Below, piece by piece: positions 12,639 through 23,887 of a stretch of 64,000 nt of DNA. Origin of the DNA: Aegilops tauschii subsp. strangulata (taxonomy: Eukaryota > Streptophyta > Magnoliopsida > Poales > Poaceae); the NCBI RefSeq assembly GCF_002575655.3, contig NC_053040.3, positions 156,427,148 to 156,491,147 on the forward strand, in the 5' to 3' direction. A model generated the notes under the pieces. It was not told the origin of the DNA and did no database searches. It worked only from the letters and a program-made list of their open reading frames with translations. Both the position numbers and the translations under genes were made by a program. Within the stretch, counting starts at the first letter, position 1. Each line of letters opens with the position of its first letter.

Positions 12639-12650
12639 CAAGTGGGAGAC
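12639..12650 (+). other. Polypurine tract of copia copy 1
   Basis: CAAGTGGGAGAC lies immediately before the 3' LTR. The identical motif precedes the 3' LTR of copy 2 (minus strand, 30355-30366). Confidence 0.8.
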
Positions 12651-14365
12651 TGTTGGAAATATGCCCTAGAGGCAATAATAAATTGGTTATTATTATATTT
12701 CCTTGTTCATGATAATCGTTTATTATCCATGCTAGAATTGTATTGATAGGAAACTCAGATACATGTGTGGATACATAGACAACACCATGTCCCTAGTAAG
12801 CCTCTAGTTGACTAGCTCGTTGATCAATAGATGGTTACGGTTTCCTGACCATGGACATTGGATGTCGTTGATAACGGGATCACATCATTAGGAGAATGAT
12901 GTGATGGACAAGACCCAATCCTAAGCCTAGCACAAGATCGTGTAGTTCGTTTGCTAAGAGCTTTTCTAATGTCAAGTATCATTTCCTTAGACCATGAGAT
13001 TGTGCAACTCCCGGATACCGTAGGAATGCTTTGGGTGTACCAAACATCACAACGTAACTGGGTGGCTATAAAGGTGCACTACAGGTATCACCAAAAGTGT
13101 CTGTTGGGTTGGCACGAATCGAGACTGGGATTTGTCACTCCGTGTAAACGGAGAGGTATCTCTGGGCCCACTCGGTAGGACATCATCATAATGTGCACAA
13201 TGTGACCAAGGAGTTGATCACGGGATGATGTGTTACGGAACGAGTAAAGAGACTTGCCGGTAACGAGATTGAACAAGGTATCGGGATACCGATGATCGAA
13301 TCTCGGGCAAGTACTATACCGGTAGACAAAGGGAATTGTATACGGGATTGATTGAATCCTCGACATCGTGGTTCATCCGATTTGATCATCGAGGAGCATG
13401 TGGGAGCCAACATGGGTATCCAGATCCCGCTGTTGGTTATTGACTGGAGAGTCGTCTCGGTCATGTCTGCGTGTCTCCCGAACCCGTAGGGTCTACACAC
13501 TTAAGGTTCGGTGACGTTAGGGTTATAGAGATATTAGTATGTGGTAACCCGAAATTTGTTCGGAGTCCCGAATGAGATCCCGGACGTCACGAGGAGTTCC
13601 GGAATGGTCCGGAGGTAAAGATTTATATATGGGAAGTCTTATTTTGGTCGTCGGAAAAGTTTCGCGCATTATCGGTATTGTACCGGGAGTGCCGAAAGGG
13701 GTCCGGGGGTCCACCAGCCCCGAGGGGGGCACATGGGCTGTAGGGGGTGCGCCTTGGCCTATATGGGCCAAGGGCACCAGCCCCAAGAGGCCCATGCGCC
13801 AAGAGATAAGGGAAAGGGAGAGTCCTAAAGGGGGAAGGCACCTCCGAGGTGCCTTGGGGAGGAAGGACTCCTCCCTGGCCGCACCCTTCCTTGGAGGAAG
13901 GGCCAAGGATGCGCCCCCCCCCTCCCTTGGCCCTATATATAGTGGGGGGGGAGGGAGGGCAGCAATACCTAAGCCCTGGCGCCTCCCTCTCCCTCCCGTG
14001 ACACATCTCCCTCCTCCCGCAGCGCTTGGCGAAGCCCTGTTGGAATCCCGCTACTTCCACCACCACGCCGTCATGCTGCTGGATCTCCATCAACCTCTCC
14101 TCCCCCCTTGCTGGATCAAGAAGGAGGAGACGTCGCTGCTCCGTACGTGTGTTGAACGCGGAGGTGCCGTCCGTTCGGCGCTAGGATCATCGGTGATTTG
14201 GATCACGACGAGTACGACTCCATCAACCCCGTTCTCTTGAACGCTTCCGCTCGCGATCTACAATGGTATGTAGATGCACTCCCCTTCCCCTCGGTGCTAG
14301 ATTACTCCATAGATTGATCTTGGTGATGCGTAGAAAATTTTGAATTTCTGCTATGTTCCCCAACA
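12651..14365 (+). repeat. 3' LTR of copia copy 1
   Basis: The LTR is 1715 bp, beginning TGTTGGAAATATG and ending CCCCAACA, followed by the target duplication CTATC. It is nearly identical to the 5' LTR. A TATA-like element lies near 13934-13942. Long ORFs here (for example 13572-14240) are LTR artefacts. Confidence 0.93.
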
Positions 14366-14835
14366 CTATCAGCAATAGGATAAATTATACCTGCCTCCAG
14401 AAGCTTTAGTATTTCATTTCTTACCACCTCCTTCATATTGGGACTTAACCGTCGTTGGTGATCAACAACTGGTTTAGCATCATGCTCCAAATTAATTTTG
14501 TGCTGACATAGAGTAGGACTAATGCCTTTAAGATCATCAAGAGTATATCCAATAGCGGCATGGTGCTTCTTCAGAGTTTTCAATAATTTCTTTTCTTCAT
14601 GCTCTGAAAGGTTAGCACTAATAATAACAGGATATATCTTCTTTTCATCAAGATAAGCATATTTAAAAGTATCGGGTAATTGTTTAAGCTCAAATACGGG
14701 ATCACCCTTGGGTGGAGGAGGATCCCCAAGGATTTCAACAGGCAAATTGTGTTTCAAAATAGGCCTTTGATTAAATAATATTTCATCTATTTCCCTTCTT
14801 TCATTCATAAACATATCATTTTCATGGTCTAGCAA
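14366..14835 (-). pseudogene. gypsy pol: spacer and N-terminal part of reverse transcriptase
   Basis: The minus-strand frame contains the region just before the RT palm, with KPVVDHQRRLSPNMKEVVR and LLEAGIIYPIADS. This is the usual gypsy signature at the start of RT. It ends exactly at the copia insertion: the TSD CTATC occurs at 5811-5815 and 14366-14370. Removing the insert and one TSD copy joins IADS to RWVSPVHCVPK encoded just left of 5815, which is the expected RT continuation. The frame that runs on into the copia LTR down to 14302 is an artefact. Confidence 0.85.
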
Positions 14836-14949
14836 ATATTGTTCTAAGGATCAGTAGGAGGCACGACAATAGAAGCAAGACCAATAATTTCATCCTTACT
14901 AGGCAATTCTTTATCATGGGGTTACCTAGGAAATTTAGAGAAATTAAAA

Positions 14950-15798
14950 TCATGAGACATATCCCCTGAACCAATAGTAACAATATCTTTCTTGTAGTCT
15001 ATCAACAATATCTTTCTTGCAGTCTATCTTAGCATTAACGGTATTCAAGAAAGGTCTACCAAATATAATGGGACAAAAGTCATCTTGTGGGGAAGCAAGA
15101 ACAAGAAAATCAGTAGGGTATTTTATTTTCCCACACAAGACTTCAACATCTCTAACAATCCCAATTGGCGATATAGTATCTCTATTAGCAAGCTTAATAG
15201 TAACATCAATATCTTCTATCTCAGCAGGTGCAATATCATTCATAATTTCTTGGTATAAGGTGTAAGGAATTGCAGTCACACTAGCACCCACATCACATAA
15301 GCCATGATAACAATGATCTCCTATTTTAACAGAAACAACAGGCATGCCAACAACAGGTCTATGCTTATCTTTAATATCAGGTTTAGCAATCCTAGGAGCT
15401 TCATCACAGAAATAAATAACATGCCCATCAATATTATCAACCAAAAGATCTTTAACCATAGCAATACTAGGTTCAACTTTAATTTGCTCAGGGGGTGTAG
15501 GTGTTCTAGTATAACTCTTACAAACCACAGTTGAAGCTTTAGCATGATCCTTTATTCTAACAGGAAAAGGTGGTTTATCAATATAAGCAGTAGGAACAAT
15601 AGGATCAACATTACAAGTAATAGTTTTTTCTTCAACTTTAATAGGTTCTAATACTTTCACTTTAATGGGAGGATGATATTTAAACCACATCTCCTTAGGG
15701 AGATCGACACAAGTAGCAAAAGATTCACTGAAAGAAGCTACTATCTCAGAGTCAAGTCCATATTTAGTGCTAAAATCACGAAAAGCATCGGTATGCAT
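14950..15798 (-). pseudogene. gypsy aspartic protease region
   Basis: The open minus-strand frame of 282 codons contains the retropepsin-like active site YHGLCDVGASVTAIP and, about 75 residues later, CPIIFGRPFL, corresponding to the C-terminal ILG-type motif. The protease would cleave the gag-pol polyprotein. A stop or frameshift separates it from the RT block (about 14840-14950) and from gag (15799-15920). The ORF is long and undisrupted compared with the rest of the element. Confidence 0.82.
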
Positions 15799-16494
15799 AA
15801 AAGGTTTAACACAATCAAACTTAAGGTTTATACCTGACTCCTTACCTTCGTCGAGTTCCTAATCTTCAGAGTTGCATTTAATTCTTTCCAATAAATCCCA
15901 TTTGAATTCAATATCCTTCTTCATAAAAGAACCAGTACAAGAAGTATCAAGCATGGATCGATCATTATGAGGAAGCCGAGCATAAATTTTTTGAATAATA
16001 ATTTCTCTTCAGAGCTCATGATTGGGGCATTAATATAACATTGACTTAAGCCTCCCCCAAGCTTGAGCGATACTTTCTCCTTCACGAGGCCAAAAATTGT
16101 ATATATAATTCTGATCACGATGAACGAGATGCATAGGATAAAACTTCTGATGAAATTCCAATTCCAATCGGTTGTAGTTCCATGATCCAATATCATCACA
16201 TAGCCTAAACCATGTCAATGTCTTTCCCTTCAAAGATAAAGGGAAGACCTTCTTCTTCAAAACATCCTCGAGCAAACCTGCAAGCTTAAATAATCCACAA
16301 ACTTCATCCACATAGATTAGGTGCATATCAGGATGTAATGTTCCATCTCCTGCATAAGGATTAGCTAGCAGTTTCTCTATCATACCCGAAGGAATTTCAA
16401 AATAAATATTTTTAGTAGGTTGAGGAGCAACTCTTTGCTCTTCCGGTCGAGGTGAAGATACCCCGAACAAGCCCCTCAAAGGATTATTTTCCAT
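15799..16494 (-). pseudogene. gypsy gag, disrupted
   Basis: An ATG at 16494 (MENNPLRGLFGVSSP) opens the gag frame 78 bases inside the primer site. It contains the LTR-retrotransposon gag signature: FPLSLKGKTLTWF, then the FHQKFYP block and EGESIAQAWGRLK. The frame stops near 16030 and continues in another frame (15921-16030) before joining the protease frame. No CCHC zinc knuckle is seen. Gag would form the particle shell around element RNA. Confidence 0.8.
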
Positions 16495-16571
16495 AGTAAC
16501 AAGTGACAGTAAATTTCAGCACACTATATAAATATTTCATTACCAAATTCCACTTACCAAAGGCGCTTCAC

Positions 16572-16589
16572 TCCCCGGCAACGGTGCCA
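16572..16589 (-). other. Primer binding site, tRNA-Asp type
   Basis: The minus-strand sequence TGGCACCGTTGCCGGGGA lies just inside the 5' LTR. It is complementary, with one change, to the 3' end of plant tRNA-Asp (GUC). The intact form, TGGCGCCGTTGCCGGGGA, occurs in the other Athila element at 23683. Confidence 0.85.
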
Positions 16590-16600
16590 GAAAAGAGTCT

Positions 16601-18216
16601 TGATGACCCACAAGTAGGGGATCTATGTAGTCTTTTTGATAAGTAAGAGTGTTGAACCCAACGAGGAGCAGAAGGAAATGACAAGCGGTTTTCAGCAAGG
16701 TATTCTCTGCAAGCACTGAAATTATCGGTAACAGATAGTTGTGTGATAAGATAATTCGTAACGGGTAACAAGTAACAAAAGTAACTAAGGTGCGGCAAGG
16801 TGGCCTAATCCTTTTTGTAGCAAAGGACAAGCCTGTACGAACTCTTATATAATGCAAAGCGCTCCCGAGGTTACATGGGAATTACTGTCAAGCTAGTTTT
16901 CATCATGCTCATATGATTCGCGTTCGTTACTTTGATAATTTGATATGTGTGTGGACCGGTGCTTGGGTGCTGTCCTTACTTGGACAAGCCTCCCACTTAT
17001 GATTAACCCCTCTCACAAGCATCCGCAACTACGAAAGAATAATTAAGATAAATCTAACCATAGCATGAAACATATGGATCCAAATCAGCCCCTTATGAAG
17101 CAACGCATAAACTAGAGTTTAAGCTTCTGTCACTCTAGCAACCCATCATCTACTTATTACTTCCCAATGCCTTCCCCTAGGCCCAAATCATGGTGAAGTT
17201 TCATGTAGTCGACGTTCACATAACACCACTAGAGGAAAGACAACATACATCTCATCAAAATATCGAACGAATACCAAATTCACATGATTACTTATAACAA
17301 GACTTCTCCCATGTCCTCAGGAACAAACGTAACTACTCACAAAGCATATTCATGTTCATAATCAGAGGAGTAATAATTATCATTGAGGATCTGAACATAT
17401 GATCTTCCACCGAATAAACCAACTAGCATCAACTACAAGGAGTAATCAACACTACTAGCAACCCACAGGTACCAATCTGAGGTTTTGGGACAAAGATCGG
17501 ATACAAGAGATGAACTAGGGTTTGAGAGGAGATGGTGCTGGTGAAGATGTTGCTGGAAATTGACCCCCTCACGATGAGAGGATCGTTGGTGATGACGATG
17601 GCGATGATTTCCCCCTCTCGGAGGGAAGTTTCCCCGGCAAAACAGCTCCGCCGGAGCCCTAGATTGGTTCTGCCCAGGTTCCGCCTCAAGACGGCGGCGC
17701 TTCGTCCCGAAAGATTCCTTCTGATTTTTTCCAGGCCAAAACACATCATATAGTAGAAGATGGGCGTCGGGGGCCTGCCAGGTGGCCCACAAGGCAGGGG
17801 TGCGCCCAGGGGGGTAGGGCGCACCCCCACCCTTGAGGATGGCAGGTGGCCCCCTCTGGTGCTTTCTTTGCCCAATATTTTTTATATATTACAAAACAAT
17901 TCTCAAGTTTCAGGACTTTTGGCGCACCCCCACCCTTGTGGATGGCAGGTGGCCCCCTCTGGTGCTTTCTTTGCCCAATATTTTTTATATATTACAAAAC
18001 AATTCTCAAGTTTCAGGACTTTTGGAGTTGTGCAGAATAGGTCTCTAATATTTGCTCCTTTTCCAGTCCAGAATTCCAACCTCCGGCATTCTCCCTCTTC
18101 ATGTAAACCTTATAAAATAAGAGATAAAAGGCATAAGTATTGTGATATAACGTGTAATAACAGCCCATAATGCAATAAATATTAATATAAAAGCATGATG
18201 CAAAATGGACGTATCA
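16601..18216 (-). repeat. 5' LTR of the minus-strand gypsy
   Basis: On the minus strand it begins TGATACGTCCATTTTGC at 18216 and ends GGGTCATCA at 16601, giving 1616 bp with TG...CA ends. It is followed by the tRNA-Asp primer site. It holds a 103-bp tandem duplication (17819-18024). The ORFs predicted here on both strands are chance frames within the LTR. Confidence 0.85.
17819..18024 (-). repeat. 103-bp tandem duplication in the gypsy LTR
   Basis: Units 17819-17921 and 17922-18024 are identical except for one base (cttgAgga versus cttgTgga). The repeat lies in the upstream half of the LTR. The near identity shows the duplication is young relative to the decay of the element's coding region. 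Confidence 0.93.
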
Positions 18217-18661
18217 CATCCCCCCTTTATGATGACAGGCATGTGATTTCCTTTTTCCATGTCGTTGGCTTCTCCACTTCCTGATATGCCCTGACGTTAT
18301 GAGCGAGGAGGCGAATCAAAATCATTAACCATATCCCCCGAAAAGCGAGACACGATCCCCACCTCTAGGGGACGTGTCAAATGTGGTGTCGGCCTTGAGC
18401 CGTGCTTCGAGAAATAGAAACTGCTCGACGTTATGGCCAAAAGCGACTCTTCGTTGAAAGAGAAAAGGTTGTCAGATGAAGGCATAATTTGCGCTTGAGC
18501 GTTATTTTTTATCATTCCTTCGGTGTTAACCAAACTGTCATTTCGGATTCCGGACATCGCCTGGTTCCAAATAGGGGAGAGACATACTGAAGAACTCGCC
18601 TCGCAAGCCGAATACTGGTCGGATGAATGGATACCAGATACAAGTCTAGGCGTTGGAGGCA
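18217..18661. other. Unassigned gypsy-like internal fragment
   Basis: Between the end of the minus-strand gypsy LTR and the next LTR remnant lie about 445 bp with no supported gene. Minus-strand ORFs overlap it but have no recognisable domain. It may be the 3' untranslated end of the element whose LTR follows. Confidence 0.4.
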
Positions 18662-19128
18662 AGTCCGAGGGATACTAAGGGAGTCATGGACTAAGGGGCC
18701 CTCGGGGCGACGACCCATTGTACATGGGCCGGACTGGTGGAGCCGTATAGTGACAGGGGATCTATGAAGCCGTGGTGTGCCCTCCAAGTCAAGAAGGCGC
18801 ATGATCTCTTTAAACCCTTATTGTAATCTATCTTCGGTAACGCTAACCCTATCGGTGTCTATATAAACCGAGGGTTTTTAGTCTTTAGGGCTAGAGCTAC
18901 ATTCACCACCTCATCGCCTTAGGGTTTAGCTCATACTGATCTCGAGGTAGATCTACTCTGTAAACAATATCATACATCCAATACAATCGAACAGGACGTA
19001 GGGTTTACCTCTTCGAGAGGGCTCGAACCTGGGTAAACACTATGTTCGTCGTCCTTTGTTCCCCATCGGTCCTAGATCCACAGCTCGGGACCCCCTACTC
19101 TGAGGTCTGCCGGTTTTGACATCGACAG
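18662..19128 (+). repeat. gypsy-type LTR remnant
   Basis: About 467 bp run from near 'gtccgagggatactaaggga' to 'ccggttttgacatcgaca'. The block 'gtctatataaaccgagggtt' looks like a TATA box and transcription start. The 'cgggaccccctac...gccggttttgacatcgaca' ending is characteristic of a common Triticeae gypsy LTR. No partner LTR or clear target duplication is in the window, so it is a truncated element or a damaged solo LTR. Confidence 0.6.
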
Positions 19129-20704
19129 GGTGTTTGGTTTCTAGCCATATTTTGCCACATATTACCACACCTCAAGTTAACAAGTTTGACCAGGGTGTTT
19201 GGTTCTAGCAACACCTTAGGCAAGATTATTTTTGTGAAAAATAAACCCCACGTGTTTTGTTCAATAACCTCAACAATTAAGTCTGCGCTAACCACGTATG
19301 CAGAACTTAATCATAATAGTTTTTAACAATCAATAGTTACCAACAGAAACATGGGAGTTTGTGCTGTCAGTATATATACTGAAGGCCCAGAGGAGTAAAG
19401 CTAACATTTTGCATGGCTTAAAGAAACTGAACATGCAGGTGTGCATAATATAAGCTATATAGAACATATTCTTTCACAATGCCTCCCCATTCTTTGATCA
19501 TAGCAAACAAAGTTACAAACACAAGGAAGCACACATCAAAGGTACAATGCCACAAAATAGGGCAATCAAACCAGATCCTATGCATCTCAAACAAGACAGT
19601 ATATTGGATGAGGTACTTGGTTACTTACTGATGTATTTTATGAGGGCTGCTGCCCATCAAGCAATCCGCTGAATAATTCCCATTTTAGAAAGCAACTTGA
19701 ACTACTAACAGACCTGTAACACGGGTGTCATCAGTCTAAAAGAAGTCGAATCTACCACCCTTCTATTTAGAACAAAGGAAGTCTGAAATGACGAAAAGTA
19801 AGATATGTTCACCTCTGCAATTACTCATGAATCAAGTTTTCCGAATCTAGCTCAAGAAATGCAATGTACTTTATTTTTAATTTGTAATAAATGAAACATG
19901 CAATGACAAAGAATAACAATTGTTCACTTCTTCATGTATTTATTAATCAAGCTTTGATCCTAGGATGCACAACCAATACATAACACCAATTATGTAAGCT
20001 ATTAACCAACGTACCTTGAAGCACAATCAAAGTGCAGGACATAGCTCCGATCCCTGTTTAGGAATCAACATTTTCAAAAAAAAAGCAAACAAACTTGATG
20101 TTTTCTTGCTAATTCTCCACCGCTAGCATGAATAAGACAAATGACATGTTCAGACTGAAGGCGAAAGCAGTAAAAGCAGACTATTGATCATTTATGATAG
20201 TTGAACATTGTTCTTACTTAGGACTTTTTAAGACAACTAAAGCATCATGAACCATTATTTAAGCCATGTTCAAAATTATAGTAGAACTGATGGTACCAAA
20301 TGGCAGATTAAGAAGCATTTTTATTTTGGTTGTAAATATGCACATTACATTGGTATAATGACACATATGACTCTGGTAAACACATCTAAGATACTAAACG
20401 ATAGGAATAGACAACATAGTTCCTTTATAAAATTAGATTTTCTAAGGGTTATACAAATAGAGTATGTCACATGAGTTCTGCTCACTTAAGCATTGCACTA
20501 TTAGTTTAGAAATAATCGAATATTGTAATAAACAAAGGGGAATACAAAATTACAAAACTACACTTGATATACTGAAGGTTAGGAATGGCTCTACAAAAAC
20601 CTGGTAACAACCTCCTCTTATACCGACAAAATGTGTTGGAGGCTAAACGGCCTAAACACACACACAAAACATCAGGCATCTTTATAGTACCATTTCAGGT
20701 AGTG
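19129..20704. other. AT-rich stretch, no gene seen
   Basis: No sustained ORF, RNA gene or element boundary can be supported here. The words 'gggtgtttggttt/tctagc' occur twice (about 19128 and 19195), as in ends of some MITEs, but I could not define an element. It is probably the old single-copy background into which the 20705-41818 LTR inserted. Confidence 0.4.
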
Positions 20705-22085
20705 TGTAACACCCCCAGTATCATGCTACAGTAATCTCATGCCTGATGATGCCATGTCATCATAATGAAGTTGCTAATCCTCACTTTATTTCAAACCAAA
20801 CTCAAATTCAAATTCAAAATGCAAGTCAAATATTTATTTCTTCAAGCAGTAAAACAAAAATGTTCACATTGTCCTATAAATTCCCCTGACCATTGTCATG
20901 TTGGAACCGACCTCTTTTGGATTCCCAAATGCCCTTGCAAATTTATTTAGTGGTCTGCCAACATTTAAAATTGGCCTTTTCAATTTCTAAAAATGGTTAG
21001 ACAACTCCTTTTGGCCTCAAACTTTTTGTGGCTCCTAGAAATAATGTGCTTGAGTTATGTGCCAAGTTTCTTGTTCACCAAAATTCATTTGCTACTTAAT
21101 CTAAATGCAAAACAGAGGAGAACTAAATAAATAGAAGAGGAAAAGGAAAAATGAGTAGTATTGTGGTGCACTTATGGCCTGCTGACAATAGGCGCCCTAG
21201 CCCACACCGGCTCCTTCCTTTTCCAATTCATTAGAGGCGGGGTGGACGCCTGCACATCGTCCATGGCGCCGCTGGGCACGCGCCGGCCATCCAGCGATCC
21301 CTCGCGGCGGATAAGGCCACCCCGCGGCCTCCCTCGAACCCTAGCGCCCACTTTCTCATTCCCCTCGCCCATTCGCTCACTCTCTCTCTCTCTCTTTGCC
21401 GCTCCCTCTCACCCGAGCGCCGCCGCCGCCGTGCACTGGTCGAACCTGCGGCCACCGTCACCGTCTCGCTTCCCGCCGGGTCCTTAAGCTCCATCGTCGA
21501 TGCTACTCCCTCTCCGACCACGAGCTCGAGCTTGGCGCCACCACATCGACCGGATCGACGCCGCCTTCCCCGTTCGGTCGCCACCGTCTTCCTCAACTCC
21601 AGCCACCTCTCCTGCTACTAATCCACTCGCCGGCCTCCTTGCGCCGCCCGGTGAGCCATCGCTTCTTTCCCCTCTATTCCCGCGCTTAGTTCATAGTCGT
21701 AGCTTCCTTCCCCGTCATGCCCGAGCCCGCGTCCGTTTGAGCTCGTCGCCGGAAGCCTTCGGGTGACCTAGTGGTCATGCGCCGGTGTCCATTGAGCTCG
21801 CACGCACGCATAGGTCACCCCTACCCAAATTAGTCGAGCTGTTGCACGCTGCCTTGCCGTTTTTGCTGTCGCCCGAACTCTGCCGCCGGCCTCTCGTGTC
21901 TCTGCTGCTACGTGCTGCCGCTGAGCTGCTGCTTGCTCTGCTGCTGCAGTCACTACCGCTTGCCTGCATTGCCTACTGCCGCTGCCGCTGCCCCACGATG
22001 CCGCTACCATCGCCGCCTCCTGCTGCTGCCGCTCGCGCCTGTGCCCGCTGCCACTGTTTCCGCTCCACCGCACCACGGCCGCACC

Positions 22086-23671
22086 TGATACGTCTCCAAT
22101 GTATCTATAATTTTGGATTGTTCCATGCTATATTATATTCTGTTTTGGACATTAATGGGCTTTATTATACACTTTCATATTATTTTTGGGACTAACCTAT
22201 TAACCGGAGGCCCCGCCCAGAATTGCTTTTTTTGCCTATTTCAGAGTTTCGCAGAAAAAGAATATCAAACGGAGTCCGAACGGAATGAAACCTTCGGGAA
22301 CGTGATTTTTGGAACAAACGTGATCCAGAGGACTTGGACCCTACGTCAAGAAAGCTACCAGGAAGGCACGAGGTAGGGGGGCGCGCCTACCCCCCTGGGC
22401 ACGCCCTCCACCCTCGTGGGGCCCATGTTGCTCCACCGACGTACATCTTCCTCCTATATATACCTACGTACCCCAAACTACCAGATACGGAGCCAAAAAC
22501 CTAATTCCACCGCCGCAACCTTCTGTACCCGTGAGATCCCATCTTGGGGCCTTTTCCGGAGCTCCGCCGGAGGGGGCATCGATCACGGAGGGCTTCTACA
22601 TCAACACCATAGCCTCTCCGATGATGTGTGAGTAGTTTACCTCAGACCTTCGGGTCCATAGTTATTAGCTAGATGGCTTCTTCTCTCTCTCTTTGGATCT
22701 CAATACAAAGTTCTCCATGATTCTCGTGCAGATCTATTCGATGTAATCTTCTTTTGCGGTGTGTTTGTTGAGACCGATGAATTGTGGGTTTATGATCAAG
22801 TTTATCTATGAACAATATTTGAATCTTCTCTGAATTCTTTTATGTATGATTGGTTATCTTTGCAAGTCTCTTCGAATTATCAGTTTGGTTTGGCCTACTA
22901 GATTGATCTTTCTTGCAATGGGAGAAGTGCTTAGCTTTGGGTTCAATCTTGCGGTGTCCTTTCCCAGTGATAGTAGGGGCAGCAAGGCACGTATTGTATT
23001 GTTGCCATCGAGGATAACAAGATGGGGTTTATATCATATTGCATGAGTTTATCCCTCTACATCATGTCATCTTACTTAAAGCGTTACTCTGTTCTTTTGA
23101 ACTTAATACTCTAGATGCATGCTGGATAGCGGTCGATGTGTGGAGTAATAGTAGTAGATGCAGGCAGGAGTCGGTCTACTTGTCGCGGACCTCATGCCTA
23201 TATACATGATCATACCTAGATATTCTCATAACTATGCTCAATTCTGTCAATTGCTCAACAGTAATTTGTTTACCCATCGTAATACTTATGCTCTCGAGAG
23301 AAGCCACTAGTGAAACCTATGGCCCCCGGGTCTATTTTCCATCATATTAATCTTCCGACAACACGCTATTTCTGGCGCCGTTTTTATTTTGCTTTCTTTA
23401 CTTTGCATCTTTATCATAAAAATACCAAAAATGTTATCTTATCATATCTATCAGATCTCACTTTCGTAAGTGACCGTGAAGGGATTGACAACCCCCTTAT
23501 TGCGTTGGTTGCGAGGATTTTATTTGTTTGTGTAGGTGCGAGGGACTCATGCGTGGCCTCCTACTGGATTGATACCTTGGTTCTCAAAAACTGAGGGAAA
23601 TACTAACACTGCTTTACTGCATCACCCTTTCCTCTTCAAGGGAAAACCAACGCAGTGCTCAAGAGGTAGCA
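22086..23671 (+). repeat. 5' LTR of the gag-protease gypsy
   Basis: The LTR is 1586 bp, starting TGATACGTCTCC and ending AAGAGGTAGCA. A TATA-like CTATATATACC lies near 22453. Together with the distal part of the 3' LTR it establishes the element boundaries. ORFs within it are not genes. Confidence 0.92.
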
Positions 23672-23682
23672 AGAAGGATTTC

Positions 23683-23700
23683 TGGCGCCGTTGCCGGGGA
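23683..23700 (+). other. Primer binding site, tRNA-Asp
   Basis: TGGCGCCGTTGCCGGGGA lies 11 bases after the LTR. It is a perfect 18-base complement of the 3' end of plant tRNA-Asp (GUC). Confidence 0.92.
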
Positions 23701-23887
23701 GTCTACGCAAAAGTCAACATACCAAGTACCCATCACAAACCCTTATCTCCCGCATTACATTATTTGCCATTTGCCTCTCGTTTTCCTCTCCCCCACTTCA
23801 CCCTTGCCGTTTATTTGCCCTCTCTTTTCCGTTCGCTTCTTTTTCGCTTGCTTCTTGTTTGCTCGTGTGTTGGATTGCTTGCTTGTC

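Larger units (their letters stand above)
5816..14365 (+). mobile_element. Ty1/copia element, copy 1, complete but defective (Angela/BARE-related)
   Basis: The element is 8550 bp, with LTRs at 5816-7529 and 12651-14365 and a 5-bp target duplication CTATC at 5811-5815 and 14366-14370. The LTRs start TGTTGGAAATATGCCC (first base pair altered to TA at 5816) and end TTCCCCAACA. The primer site is Met-type and degenerate, and a PPT precedes the 3' LTR. The internal 5.1 kb keeps recognisable gag, integrase and reverse transcriptase in the Ty1/copia order, but all are shattered by stops and frameshifts. The LTRs differ from each other by only a few substitutions and short indels, so insertion is recent. 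Confidence 0.93.
972..18216 (-). mobile_element. Athila-lineage gypsy retrotransposon, degenerate, interrupted by a copia element
   Basis: Read on the minus strand the order is 5' LTR (16601-18216), tRNA-Asp-type primer site, gag, protease, reverse transcriptase, RNase H, integrase, an extra 3' ORF and a long 3' noncoding region. That order, the tRNA-Asp primer and the 3' ORF are typical of the Athila lineage of Ty3/gypsy. The 3' LTR is not in the window because another LTR is inserted at about 972. A copia element is inserted in the reverse transcriptase (5816-14365). Several frameshifts and stops make the copy non-functional. The family resembles abundant wheat families such as WHAM/Sabrina relatives, but I cannot fix the family name. 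Confidence 0.88.

Noticed and set aside
18297..18802. Minus-strand ORFs of 121 and 96 aa
   Set aside because: They overlap each other in different frames, span the start of a gypsy LTR and show no domain.
21161..22195. GC-rich ORFs on both strands, and similar ones at 38644-39219
   Set aside because: They are in the long solo LTR, have low-complexity Ala/Pro/Arg products and no domain. The frames also cross the boundary of the nested gypsy.
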